This document shows, one piece after another, positions 56,718 to 64,000 of a stretch of DNA of 64,000 nt; position 1 is the first letter of the stretch, and every line of letters starts with the position of its first letter. The translations under genes and the position numbers were made by a program. Source of the DNA: Streptomyces fumigatiscleroticus (GTDB taxonomy: Bacteria > Actinomycetota > Actinomycetes > Streptomycetales > Streptomycetaceae); NCBI RefSeq assembly GCF_014647975.1, contig NZ_BMQF01000001.1, forward strand, positions 434,001-498,000, given 5' to 3'. The notes below the pieces were generated by a model. The model searched no databases and was not told where the DNA came from. It was given only the letters and a program-made list of their open reading frames with translations.

Positions 56718-59000
56718 TTGAGCGGGGACCGGGCGGAATTCGGCGCACTGCTGCGGGCGCTGCGGCTGGAACGGTCGCTGACCCTGGAGGGCCTGGCCGA
56801 TGCCTCGGGCGTGAGCGTCCGGGGCATCGGCGACCTGGAGCGGGGGCGGCGCGCCGCCCCGCAGCGGCGGACCGTGGCCGCCCTCGCGGACGGCCTCCGG
56901 CTCGCGGAACCGGAGCGGGAGCGGCTGCTGGCCGCCGCCCGGGCCGGCCGCCCCCCGGGCTACAGCCCCGTAGGAGTACGGTCCTTCCCGCGTGGCGTCG
57001 ACGACTTCGTCGGCCGGGAGCGGGAGCTGGTGCGCCTCGCCGAGCTGGCCGCACAGGACGGGCCGGTCGTGGTGGCCGTCTCCGGGCCGCCCGGGACCGG
57101 CAAGACCACCCTCGCGCTGCACGCCTCCCGCCGGCTCGCCGACCGCTTCCCCGACGGGCAGCTGCTGGTGGACCTGCGCGGCATGGACGAGCACCCGCCC
57201 GACCCGGCCGAGCTGGTCCTCGTCCTGCTCAAGGCGCTCGGGGTGCCCGACCGGGACATCGCCGGCGCCGGTTCCGAGGCCCTTTCGGGGCTGTACCGGC
57301 AGACACTCGCCGAGAGGCGGTGCCTGCTGGTGCTGGACAACGCCCGCGACGAGGCCCAGGTGCGGCCGCTGCTGCCCGGCACCGGCGCCGGCCTGGTGCT
57401 GGTGACCAGCCGGCGGATGCTGACCGGGCTGGAGAGCGTGCACCGGCTGCCGCTCGGCGAGCTGAGCGAGCGGGAGGCCGCCGCGTTCCTGACCGGGCTG
57501 GTCGGCGCCGAGCGGGCGGCGGCCGACCCACAGGCGCTGGCGGACGTCGCCCGGCTCTGCGGGCGGCTGCCGCTGGCGCTGCGGGTGGCGGGCAACTGGC
57601 TGGCCACCCGCACCGGCTGGACGGTGCGCCGGCTGGCCGAGCGGCTGGCCCTGGAGGAACGGCGTCTGGACGCGCTGGCCGCCGGCGACGTGCGGGTGGC
57701 GGGCGCCTTCGACCTGTCCTACCGCCAGCTCACCCCGTCGGCCGCCCGTCTCTTCCGGCGTCTGGCGCTGGTCCCGGGCCCGGACGCCGGTGCCGCCTGC
57801 GCCGCCCGACTGACCGGCCAGGAGCTGTTCGACACCGAGGACACCCTGGAGGAGCTGGTCGAGGCCGGGCTGCTCGGCGCGGACCAGGACCGCTACCGCC
57901 TGCACGACCTGCTGCGGCTGTACGCCCGGACCCGGCTGGACGCCGAGGACGGCACCGCCGGCGCCGAGGCGGCCCGCGCGGCGATGTACGACTGGCTGCT
58001 GGAGACGGCCGTGGTCGCGGGCCGCTGGTACGAGCCCGACCACGGAGCGCCGCCGGCCGGCTGGCACGGCACCGTCGACCTGTCCGACGCCGACCGGGCC
58101 CGCCGGTGGCTCCAGGCCGAGGGGCCGAACTGGCTGGCCGCCCTGCGCGCCGCCGCGACGGCCGGCGAGCACGCCCGGGTGGTGGAGGTGGCCGAGGCGC
58201 TGCACTGGTTCTCCGACCAGTGGATCTTCTGGGGCCACTGGCCCGAGGTCTTCGGCACCGCCGCCCGCTCCGCCCGGGCCCTGGGCGACCCGCTGCTGGA
58301 GGCGACCCAGCTCAACTACCACGCCTGGGCGGTGCTGATGTGCGAGGGCCGGCCCCGTGACAGCCTCGCCCACTCCGCCGCGGCCCTGGCCGCCGCCGAA
58401 CGGGCCGGTGACCCGGGCCAGCAGGCGTGGGCGCACCAGTACCGGTCATGGGCCCACCGGCTGCTGGGCGAACCGGATCCGGCCCTGGACCACAACGGGC
58501 GGGCCGCCCGGCTCTTCGAGGCGGCCGGTGATCTCCACGGCAGCCTCCAGAGCCTGCACGGCCACGCCCTGATCCTGGAGGAGGCCGGCCGGATCGACGA
58601 GGCCCTCGCGTCCTACCGGCACACGCTGGCCCGGCTGGAGGAGGCCGGCGACCGCGTCGAACCGCATGTCGCCGACATGACCCGTCTCGGGGTGCACGGA
58701 GGCATCGGCTCCTGCTACGGCCGCCTGCACCGGTGGGAGGAGGCCGTCGTCCACCTCCGGACCTCCGTCGGCATCTGCCGCGCCGGCGGCAACACCGCCA
58801 TGGAGAGCCGTCAGCTCACGGAGCTGGCCGACGCCCTGCTGGCCGTCGGCCGCGCCGAAGAGGCCCGCGACGCCCTCGCCCGCTGTGTCTCCCTCGGCCC
58901 GGACGCCGACCCGGACCGCGTGGCCGAGGCCCGCGAACGGCTCGCCCGCCCGGACGCCGGCCGACGGCGGATCCCCACCGCGCCGGCTCCCCCACCGTAG
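56718..59000 (+). CDS. XRE-NB-ARC-TPR STAND regulator
   Basis: A 760-aa STAND ATPase starting at TTG 56718 after GGAAGGAAC. The N-terminal helix-turn-helix is XRE-like (about 8-65, LRALRLERSLTLEGLADASGVSVRGIGDLERG). The NB-ARC domain (about 90-360) has Walker A SGPPGTGKTT, Walker B LLVLDNA and a GLPLAL-like GRLPLALRVAGNWLA. Tetratricopeptide-like repeats follow to about 740. Such proteins are ligand-gated transcriptional regulators, often near secondary metabolism or near genes they switch on. Whether it regulates the GH16 or AraC gene is unknown. Confidence 0.93.
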   Translation: MSGDRAEFGALLRALRLERSLTLEGLADASGVSVRGIGDLERGRRAAPQRRTVAALADGLRLAEPERERLLAAARAGRPPGYSPVGVRSFPRGVDDFVGRERELVRLAELAAQDGPVVVAVSGPPGTGKTTLALHASRRLADRFPDGQLLVDLRGMDEHPPDPAELVLVLLKALGVPDRDIAGAGSEALSGLYRQTLAERRCLLVLDNARDEAQVRPLLPGTGAGLVLVTSRRMLTGLESVHRLPLGELSEREAAAFLTGLVGAERAAADPQALADVARLCGRLPLALRVAGNWLATRTGWTVRRLAERLALEERRLDALAAGDVRVAGAFDLSYRQLTPSAARLFRRLALVPGPDAGAACAARLTGQELFDTEDTLEELVEAGLLGADQDRYRLHDLLRLYARTRLDAEDGTAGAEAARAAMYDWLLETAVVAGRWYEPDHGAPPAGWHGTVDLSDADRARRWLQAEGPNWLAALRAAATAGEHARVVEVAEALHWFSDQWIFWGHWPEVFGTAARSARALGDPLLEATQLNYHAWAVLMCEGRPRDSLAHSAAALAAAERAGDPGQQAWAHQYRSWAHRLLGEPDPALDHNGRAARLFEAAGDLHGSLQSLHGHALILEEAGRIDEALASYRHTLARLEEAGDRVEPHVADMTRLGVHGGIGSCYGRLHRWEEAVVHLRTSVGICRAGGNTAMESRQLTELADALLAVGRAEEARDALARCVSLGPDADPDRVAEARERLARPDAGRRRIPTAPAPPP

Positions 59001-59206
59001 GCCCTGCCGGCCGCTCGCACTGTTCTCCGCGTGCACCGCACCGTCCCGGGAGCGCACGGCACACGCCGCTGCCCGGCACCGGCGGTTCTTTCTGCCTGTT
59101 TCCTGCCTGGAGGCCGGCCCCGCCCGCTGCTTGGCTGGTCGTGGCGGGGAACCGGGCCGTGGAACCGGAGCCCGCGCCGGTGTCACGAGGCGGAGAGGAG
59201 AACCGG

Positions 59207-60181
59207 GTGAGCCTGGTACTGACGACGGACGCGGTCCCCGGCCGGGAGCGGCTGGAGTACTGGCGCCACGCGGTGGGCAGGGCGCTGGTGCCGATGGCCG
59301 TCACCGCGCGGGGCGAGGGCCCGTTCGCTGGCCGGATCACCGCGGACCGCCTGGCCGGCCTGAAGGTCTGCACCGTCGAGGCCGACGCGCACCGCGCCAG
59401 CCGTACGGCCGCGCACGTCGCGCGCTCGTCCGAGGAGTTCGTGACGGTCGCCGTGCAGACGTCGGGCAGGGCGACCCTCGTGCAGGACGGCCGGTGTGCC
59501 GTGGCGGGCGAGGGCGACCTGCTGGTGTACGACACGGCACGGCCGTACGCGCTGGAGTACCCGGAGCGGTTCTGCGCCCGGGTCGTCCAGCTGCCCCGCC
59601 GTGCGCTGCCCCTGACCGAGGAGGACGTCCGCCGGGTCACCGGCACCGCGGTCGGCACGGCGGACGGGCTCGGTGCCGTGCTGATGCCGTTCCTGGCCGA
59701 ACTGGTCGCCTCGGCGCACGCCTGCGCACCGTCGGTCGCGGCCAGGCTCGCCGCGGGCACCGCCGGCCTCTTCGACGCCCTGGTGACCGAGCGGACCCGG
59801 CAGGCGGCGGAGCCGGCGACCGCGCAGGGCGCCCTGGTGTCGCGCATCCGCGACCACATCGACCGGAACCTGAGGAACCCGGCGCTGTCACCGGAGACGG
59901 TGGCCGGGGCGCACCACATCTCCGTGCGCTATCTGCACCGGCTCTTCGAGGACGAGGGCGTCACCGTGAGCCGTCTGATCCAGCGGCGCCGGCTGGAGGA
60001 GTCCGCCCGGGAGCTGGCCCGCGGCGGCCGGCCGGCCCCGACGGTGGCGGCGGTGGCCCAGCGGTGGGGCTTCATCAGCCCCGCCCACTACAGCCGGGTC
60101 TTCCGCGGCGCCTACGGCGTCTCGCCCCGCGCCTGGCGCGCCGCCCGCACCGGCACCGAACGCGCCGACGACGCCGCGTAG
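59207..60181 (+). CDS. AraC-family transcriptional regulator
   Basis: This 324-aa regulator starts at GTG 59207 after GGAGAGGAG. The N-terminal AraC-binding-like domain (about 1-180, RLEYWRHAVGRALVPMAV, LLVYDTARPYALEYPE) is of the NtcA/FeaR-like PF14525 kind. The C-terminal double helix-turn-helix covers about 215-315 (LSPETVAGAHHISVRYLHRLFEDEGVTVSRLIQRRRLEE and AVAQRWGFISPAHYSRVFRGAYGVSP). No divergent target gene adjoins. The gap 59001-59206 has no visible gene. Confidence 0.93.
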   Translation: MSLVLTTDAVPGRERLEYWRHAVGRALVPMAVTARGEGPFAGRITADRLAGLKVCTVEADAHRASRTAAHVARSSEEFVTVAVQTSGRATLVQDGRCAVAGEGDLLVYDTARPYALEYPERFCARVVQLPRRALPLTEEDVRRVTGTAVGTADGLGAVLMPFLAELVASAHACAPSVAARLAAGTAGLFDALVTERTRQAAEPATAQGALVSRIRDHIDRNLRNPALSPETVAGAHHISVRYLHRLFEDEGVTVSRLIQRRRLEESARELARGGRPAPTVAAVAQRWGFISPAHYSRVFRGAYGVSPRAWRAARTGTERADDAA

Positions 60182-60198
60182 GACGGCGGCGCGGAGCG

Positions 60199-60438
60199 CT
60201 AACGCGGCGGGTTCCAGGTGAACTTGTCGCCGCCCACCCAGCGGACCACGTCCGGGTCGTCCAGGTCGTGGACGGTGATGCCGAACGCCGCGGCGGCCTC
60301 CAGCACGTCGGTGACGGTTCTGGCCTCGCCGACCACCTCACCGTCGATCTCCACGATCCGGAACGGCGGTGTGCCCGGCTGGACCCCGAGCACCAGGATC
60401 CGCGGACGGGCGATGTGCGGGCTCGCGACTTCGGTCAT
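60199..60438 (-). CDS. Small conserved hypothetical protein, 79 aa
   Basis: A 79-aa protein from ATG 60438. Its core RPRILVLGVQPGTPPFRIVEIDGEVVGEA then TVTDVLEAAAAFGITVHDLDDPDVVRWVGGDKFTW is well structured, beta then helix then strand. It is similar to short Streptomyces proteins of unknown function. It lies 41 bp upstream of the end of the convergent regulator and 42 bp before the topoisomerase stop, on the topoisomerase strand. Confidence 0.72.
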   Translation of the reverse strand: MTEVASPHIARPRILVLGVQPGTPPFRIVEIDGEVVGEARTVTDVLEAAAAFGITVHDLDDPDVVRWVGGDKFTWNPPR

Positions 60439-60479
60439 GCGTCGAGCGTAGGCCGCCGGCCGCCCTGGCGGGCCGCACG

Positions 60480-61502
60480 TCAGCCGTCGAGGAGCTCCAG
60501 GACCGCCGCCTCGACGGCTCCCTGGGTGGCCGGACGCCCGAAGTGGCCGTGCTCGCCCAGCCGGGTGAGGACCGGGGCGATGGTCCGGCCGTCCTCGAAG
60601 AGCTCGAAGACGCGCGGGTCGATGTAGGAGGAGCGGCACACCGCGGGCGTGTTGCCGAGGTAGTGGCTGACCTCGCGGACGGCCCGGCTCGTCTGCCGGC
60701 GCCGGGCCGCCCGGGTGGCACGGGCGTCCTCGGTGGTGACGGCGAGCGCGACGGCGGCCAGCACCGTGGCGTGCCAGGTACGGAAGTCCTTGGCGGTGAT
60801 GTGGGTTCCGGACAGCCGGCGCAGCGCCTCGTTCAGGTCGTCGCCGTGCAGATCGTGCCAGGCGCCCCGGTCGCGGTAGACGAGCAGCCGTTCACCGTCG
60901 CGGCGGCTGCGCAGCAGGGACCGTACGACGGCGTGCGCCTGCTCGTCCACCAGCGCCCGGACGAGATCGACGCCGCCCTTGGCCGGATAGCTGAACGCGA
61001 TCTCGCCCCGGCCGCAGGAGACGTGCTCGCGGAGCATCGTGGTCAGGCCATAGGTCTCGTTCTCCCGGGTGTGCCGGTCGCTGCCGATGCGGAAGAAGCC
61101 CAGGTCCAGCAGGCGTACGGCGCAGGCGGTGACCCGTGCCCTGGTCAGGCCGCGGCCGGCGAGGTCGGCCGACACCTTCGCGCGCAGCTCGGGCAGCGCC
61201 CGCGCCACCTGGCGCACGTGCTCGTGCTTGGCCTGCTCCTGCCGGGCGCGGAACTCCTCGTGGTACAGGTACTGGCGGCGCCCGGCGTCGTCCGTGCCGA
61301 CGGCCTGGAGATGGCCGTTGGGCCAGGGGCAGATCCACACGTCGCGCCAGGCGGGCGGGATGGTCAGGTCCCGGATCCGGGCGAGGTGTCCGGGGTCGGT
61401 GAGCGGCCTGCCGTCGGCGTCCAGGTAGGAGAAGCCCCGGCCGCGGCGGCGGCGGGTGAAGCCGGGGCGGTCGCAGGAACTGGTGCGCAGTCGTACGGCC
61501 AT
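60480..61502 (-). CDS. DNA topoisomerase IB (poxvirus/bacterial type)
   Basis: A 340-aa type IB topoisomerase that relaxes supercoiled DNA through a 3'-phosphotyrosine. The N-terminal domain has GFSYLDADGRPL, PPAWRDVWICPWPNGHLQAVGTDDAGRRQYLYHEEFR. Catalytic residues: Arg and Lys in the RIGSDRHTRENETYGLTTM and AFSYPAKGG blocks, H-x-x-R-like THITAKDFRTWHATV, and Tyr293 in CRSSYIDPRV. The length is normal. It is unusual for housekeeping use; bacterial TopIB enzymes are accessory. It lies 6 bp after the SDR gene on the same strand. Confidence 0.95.
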   Translation of the reverse strand: MAVRLRTSSCDRPGFTRRRRGRGFSYLDADGRPLTDPGHLARIRDLTIPPAWRDVWICPWPNGHLQAVGTDDAGRRQYLYHEEFRARQEQAKHEHVRQVARALPELRAKVSADLAGRGLTRARVTACAVRLLDLGFFRIGSDRHTRENETYGLTTMLREHVSCGRGEIAFSYPAKGGVDLVRALVDEQAHAVVRSLLRSRRDGERLLVYRDRGAWHDLHGDDLNEALRRLSGTHITAKDFRTWHATVLAAVALAVTTEDARATRAARRRQTSRAVREVSHYLGNTPAVCRSSYIDPRVFELFEDGRTIAPVLTRLGEHGHFGRPATQGAVEAAVLELLDG

Positions 61503-61508
61503 CGGATT

Positions 61509-62318
61509 TCAGGGGCGGCGCCAGTCGTCACCGGTCAGATGCGAGCCCGCCTGCGGTCCCATGCGGAGCATGCCGCCGTCCACCGCCCAGGACGCGCCGG
61601 TGACGTAGGAGGCGTCGGGGCCGGCCAGGAAGGCGATCACGGCGGCGACCTCACGGGCGTCGCCGGGGCGGCCCAGCGGGACGCCGGGGCGGCGCTCGGT
61701 GTGCGGGTCGGTGTCCTCCTGGCCGGTCATGGGGGTGGCGATCTCACCGGGGGCGACCGCGTTGACGGTGATGCCGTGCTCGGCGAGCTCCAGCGCCATG
61801 ACCTGGGTGAGCAGTCCGAGGCCGCCCTTGGCCGCGCAGTACGGGGCGGCGCCCACCCGGGGCTGGTGCTCGTGGACGGAGGTGACGTTGACGATCCGGC
61901 CGCCGTCGCCCTGCCGGATCATGCGCCGCGCCGCCCGCTGCCCGCACAGGAACGGCCCGGCCAGGTCGACGTCCAGGACGTGCCGCAGATCGTCCAGGCC
62001 CAGGTCGAGATAGGGGGTGGCCGTGCCCGTGCCGGCGTTGTTGACCAGGACGTCGATCCGGCCGAGCCGCTCGCACAGCCCGTCCACCGTGTCGGCGGCC
62101 TCGGGCAGCCGGGTCAGGTCCACCTGGGCGACCTCGGCGCGCCGGCCCTTGGCGCGGACCTCCTCGGCGGTGGCCCGGGCGCCTTCTTCGTCGGTGTGCC
62201 AGGTGATGCCGATGTCCATGCCCGCCTCGGCCAGACGGACGGCGGTGGCACGGCCGATCCCGGAGTCGGACCCGGTGATGACGGCGGCCCTGGCGGCGGG
62301 CACGGGCTGGGACGTCAT
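61509..62318 (-). CDS. SDR-family oxidoreductase
   Basis: A 269-aa classical short-chain dehydrogenase. The cofactor loop is TGSDSGIGRA (T-G-x3-G-x-G), and NNAGTG, a Ser in NVTSVHEHQP and the YCAAK catalytic pair (Tyr-x3-Lys) are in place. The start is ATG 62318. It is close to DHRS-like and 3-ketoacyl reductases, often annotated as general-stress proteins. The upstream leader holds four copies of a 13-bp repeat and a SigB-type promoter. It probably shares a transcript with the topoisomerase gene. Confidence 0.93.
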   Translation of the reverse strand: MTSQPVPAARAAVITGSDSGIGRATAVRLAEAGMDIGITWHTDEEGARATAEEVRAKGRRAEVAQVDLTRLPEAADTVDGLCERLGRIDVLVNNAGTGTATPYLDLGLDDLRHVLDVDLAGPFLCGQRAARRMIRQGDGGRIVNVTSVHEHQPRVGAAPYCAAKGGLGLLTQVMALELAEHGITVNAVAPGEIATPMTGQEDTDPHTERRPGVPLGRPGDAREVAAVIAFLAGPDASYVTGASWAVDGGMLRMGPQAGSHLTGDDWRRP

Positions 62319-62340
62319 GGACGGCCTCCTCGTCGGCGCG

Positions 62341-62392
62341 GTCGGCGTACGCGGTCGGCGTACGCGGTCGGCGTACGCGGTCGGCGTACGCG
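62341..62392. repeat. 13-bp tandem repeat in the SDR leader
   Basis: Four perfect copies of GTCGGCGTACGCG, preceded by a partial copy, lie 22 bp upstream of the SDR start. Each unit contains the palindrome GCGTACGC. The array lies between the predicted SigB-type promoter and the start codon, so it would form part of the 5' leader. Confidence 0.92.
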
Positions 62393-62414
62393 GTTGACGT
62401 GACGACGCATCGCA

Positions 62415-62439
62415 GTACCCGGGGGTGATCGGGACAAAC
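62415..62439 (-). promoter_or_regulatory. SigB-type promoter of the SDR-topoisomerase pair
   Basis: On the minus strand GTTT (62439-62436), a 15-nt spacer and GGGTAC (62420-62415) give an exact match to GNNT-N14-16-GGGTAC/T. The leader before ATG 62318 would be about 90 nt and include the 13-bp repeats. Confidence 0.65.
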
Positions 62440-62506
62440 CGCCGGCCCGGCCGTGCGGCCCCGGTGTGCCGGGGAACCCGGCAGGTGCCGTGAGGAGGAG
62501 GTGGCG

Positions 62507-63544
62507 ATGGATCCCGTCGAGGCGCTGGACCGGATCGCCTTTCTGCTGGAGCGGGCCCAGGCGCCGACGTACCGCGTCCGGGCCTTTCGCACCGCGTCCC
62601 GGGTCCTGGCCCAGCTGGGCGGGGACGAGGTGCGCGAGCGGGCGGCGCCGGGGGCGCTGGAGTCGCTCAAGGGCGTCGGCCCGAAGACGGCGCAGGTGGT
62701 CCGCGAGGCGCTGGCCGGTGAGGTGCCCGGCTATCTGCGAAAGCTCCAGGACGAGGCCGAGGCCCCGCTCGCCGAGGGCGGCACCGGGCTGCGGGCGCTG
62801 CTGCGCGGGGACTGCCATCTGCACTCGGACTGGTCGGACGGCGGCAGCCCCATCGAGGAGATGGGCCGGGCCGCGGCGGGCCTCGGGCACGAGTGGGCGG
62901 TGCTCACCGACCACTCGCCCCGGCTGACGGTGGCGCGCGGACTGTCGCCGGAGCGGCTGCGCAAGCAGCTGGACGTGGTGGCGGGGCTCAACGAGAGCTG
63001 GGCGCCGTTCCGGCTGCTGACCGGCATCGAGTGCGACATCCTCGACGACGGCTCGCTGGACCAGGAGCCGGAGCTGCTGGGACGGCTGGACGTCGTGGTG
63101 GTGTCCGTCCACTCCAAGCTGCGGATGGACGCCCGCTCGATGACCCGCCGGATGGTGGCGGCCGTGCGGAATCCGCACGCGGACGTGCTCGGGCACTGCA
63201 CCGGGCGGCTGGTGACCGGGCGGGGGCGGCCGGAGTCGGAGTTCGACGCCGGCGAGGTGTTCGCGGCGTGCGCGGAGAGCGGCACCGCCGTGGAGATCAA
63301 CAGCCGGCCCGAGCGGCTCGACCCTCCCCGGCGGCTGCTGCGCCGGGCGGTGGAGGCGGGCGTGCTGTTCGCCGTCGACACCGACGCGCACGCGCCCGGC
63401 CAGCTGGACTGGCAGATCCACGGGTGCGCCCGGGCGGAGGAGTGCGGGGTGCCCGCGGAGCGGGTGGTCACCGCCTGGTCCCTCGACCGGCTGCTGGAGT
63501 GGACGCGGGAGGGACGTGTGCCGTCCGGAGTGGCGGGCCCCTGA
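62507..63544 (+). CDS. PolX-like helix-hairpin-helix/PHP-domain phosphoesterase
   Basis: A 345-aa protein starting at ATG 62507 with GAGGAGGAGG before it. The N-terminal 100 residues have a PolX-like helical region (LDRIAFLLERAQAPTYRVRAFRTASRVL) and a helix-hairpin-helix motif SLKGVGPKTAQVVREALAG. The PHP domain follows (about 103-345): GDCHLHSDWSDGG, AVLTDHS, ECDILDDG, VSVHSKLRM, LGHCTGRL and DTDAHAPGQL hold the metal-binding His/Asp/Glu. The DNA polymerase palm of full PolX is absent. A repair-related nuclease or phosphatase role is expected. Confidence 0.92.
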   Translation: MDPVEALDRIAFLLERAQAPTYRVRAFRTASRVLAQLGGDEVRERAAPGALESLKGVGPKTAQVVREALAGEVPGYLRKLQDEAEAPLAEGGTGLRALLRGDCHLHSDWSDGGSPIEEMGRAAAGLGHEWAVLTDHSPRLTVARGLSPERLRKQLDVVAGLNESWAPFRLLTGIECDILDDGSLDQEPELLGRLDVVVVSVHSKLRMDARSMTRRMVAAVRNPHADVLGHCTGRLVTGRGRPESEFDAGEVFAACAESGTAVEINSRPERLDPPRRLLRRAVEAGVLFAVDTDAHAPGQLDWQIHGCARAEECGVPAERVVTAWSLDRLLEWTREGRVPSGVAGP

Positions 63545-63583
63545 CGTGGTACCCGAGGGGCGGAACGACGAAAGGACAGGTGC

Positions 63584-64000
63584 ATGGAACGGGCGGCCGT
63601 GTTCGACGTCGACGGAACTCTCGTCGACACCAATCATCTGCATGTGGTGACCTGGTGGGAGGCGTTCCGGCAGGCGGGCCACCGGGTGCCGATGCACGCC
63701 GTTCACCGGGCCGTCGGCCTGGCCTCCACGGATCTGATCGCCCGGCTGCTGGGCGACGACCGGGACACGGACCAGGACGCGGAGCTGAGCGCCGCCCACA
63801 AGGCGCTGTACGGGCAGTACTTCGACCGGCTGCCCGCGCTGGCGGACGCCGGGCGGCTGCTGCGGCGGCTGCACCAGGACGGCTGGAAGGTGGTGCTGGC
63901 CACCTCCGCGGGCGGCGCGGAGCTTCAGGCGCTGCGCGCGGCGATCTCCGCGGACGACGCGATCACCGCCACGGCCAGCGCCGACGACGTGGCCGCGGGG
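63584..64000 (+). CDS. HAD-family hydrolase (partial)
   Basis: The first 139 codons of a haloacid-dehalogenase-like phosphatase run off the right edge. Motif I is FDVDGTLVDTN (residues 7-17) with the nucleophile Asp8 and the acid Asp10. A helical cap region follows (WWEAFRQAGHRVPMHAVHRAVGLASTDL). VVLATSAGG (about 104-112) is motif II. The pattern is that of phosphoglycolate phosphatase/beta-phosphoglucomutase-like members. GAAAGGACAGGTGC precedes the ATG. The substrate is unknown. Confidence 0.92.
   Translation, partial: MERAAVFDVDGTLVDTNHLHVVTWWEAFRQAGHRVPMHAVHRAVGLASTDLIARLLGDDRDTDQDAELSAAHKALYGQYFDRLPALADAGRLLRRLHQDGWKVVLATSAGGAELQALRAAISADDAITATASADDVAAG

Noticed and set aside
55314-58436. 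Long minus-strand open frame across GH16 and STAND genes
   Set aside because: Shadow of two strongly supported plus-strand genes; repetitive Gly/Val/Arg translation.

Overview
The window is chromosomal DNA of a Streptomyces or very close relative. The evidence is a very high GC content, strong third-position GC bias that produces long antisense shadow ORFs, frequent GTG/TTG starts, and hallmark families: a conservon (cvn) operon with its P450, multidomain SpoIIE-type phosphatases, STAS anti-sigma antagonists, DUF6479 and DUF4232 proteins, and an ECF41-type sigma factor. No rRNA, tRNA, insertion sequence or CRISPR array was recognised.

Layout. 1-4.3 kb: 5' part of a glucose-1-phosphate thymidylyltransferase gene (its end lies outside the window), small genes, a CBS-domain protein and a GAF/PAS/PP2C/ATPase phosphatase. 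5.2-13.4 kb: a secreted S1 protease faces a four-gene export operon. The operon holds a double-glycine leader peptide gene, a strong hairpin, a HlyD-like protein, a peptidase-containing ABC exporter and a second ABC protein (NHLM type), with no visible maturation enzyme. 13.4-17.8 kb: a Ppx/GppA phosphatase, a flavodoxin-like reductase, an iron-containing redox enzyme, a HemK-like methyltransferase, a CDGSH protein and a STAS protein. Several starts here lie 9-11 nt after a GGGTAC element, as for stress-sigma promoters making nearly leaderless mRNA. 17.9-23.6 kb: a divergent pair of uncharacterised genes around an inverted repeat, a 2-hydroxyacid oxidising pair, a sigma-like/zinc-finger/ricin fusion and a Doc-like/RHH toxin-antitoxin pair. 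23.7-29.2 kb: secreted GH9 and GH2 glycoside hydrolases, the first behind a perfect CebR-type operator.

29.5-44.2 kb: a second SpoIIE-type phosphatase, a DUF4232 lipoprotein and assorted redox enzymes. These include two flavoprotein genes divergent from an ECF41 sigma gene with matching promoters, and a ferredoxin/CYP105-like P450 pair. A CDF transporter, a glutathionyl-hydroquinone-reductase-like protein and small enzymes follow. 44.5-50.0 kb: a class I terpene synthase convergent with a complete conservon (cvnA-E), whose P450 lacks the ExxR arginine. 50.3-64 kb: an oxidoreductase, a STAS protein, a solitary EF-Tu, DUF4230 and VanZ proteins, and a decayed complex-I-like gene. Then come a GH16/ricin glucanase, an XRE-NB-ARC-TPR regulator, an AraC regulator, a topoisomerase IB, an SDR, a PolX-like PHP protein and the start of a HAD hydrolase.

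The main themes are stress and partner-switching regulation, extracellular polysaccharide degradation, and small secreted or specialised products. The most interesting candidates are the maturase-free leader-peptide export operon, the GGGTAC near-leaderless promoter set, the inverted-repeat divergent orphan pair, the ECF41 divergent promoters and the terpene synthase/conservon locus with its non-canonical P450.
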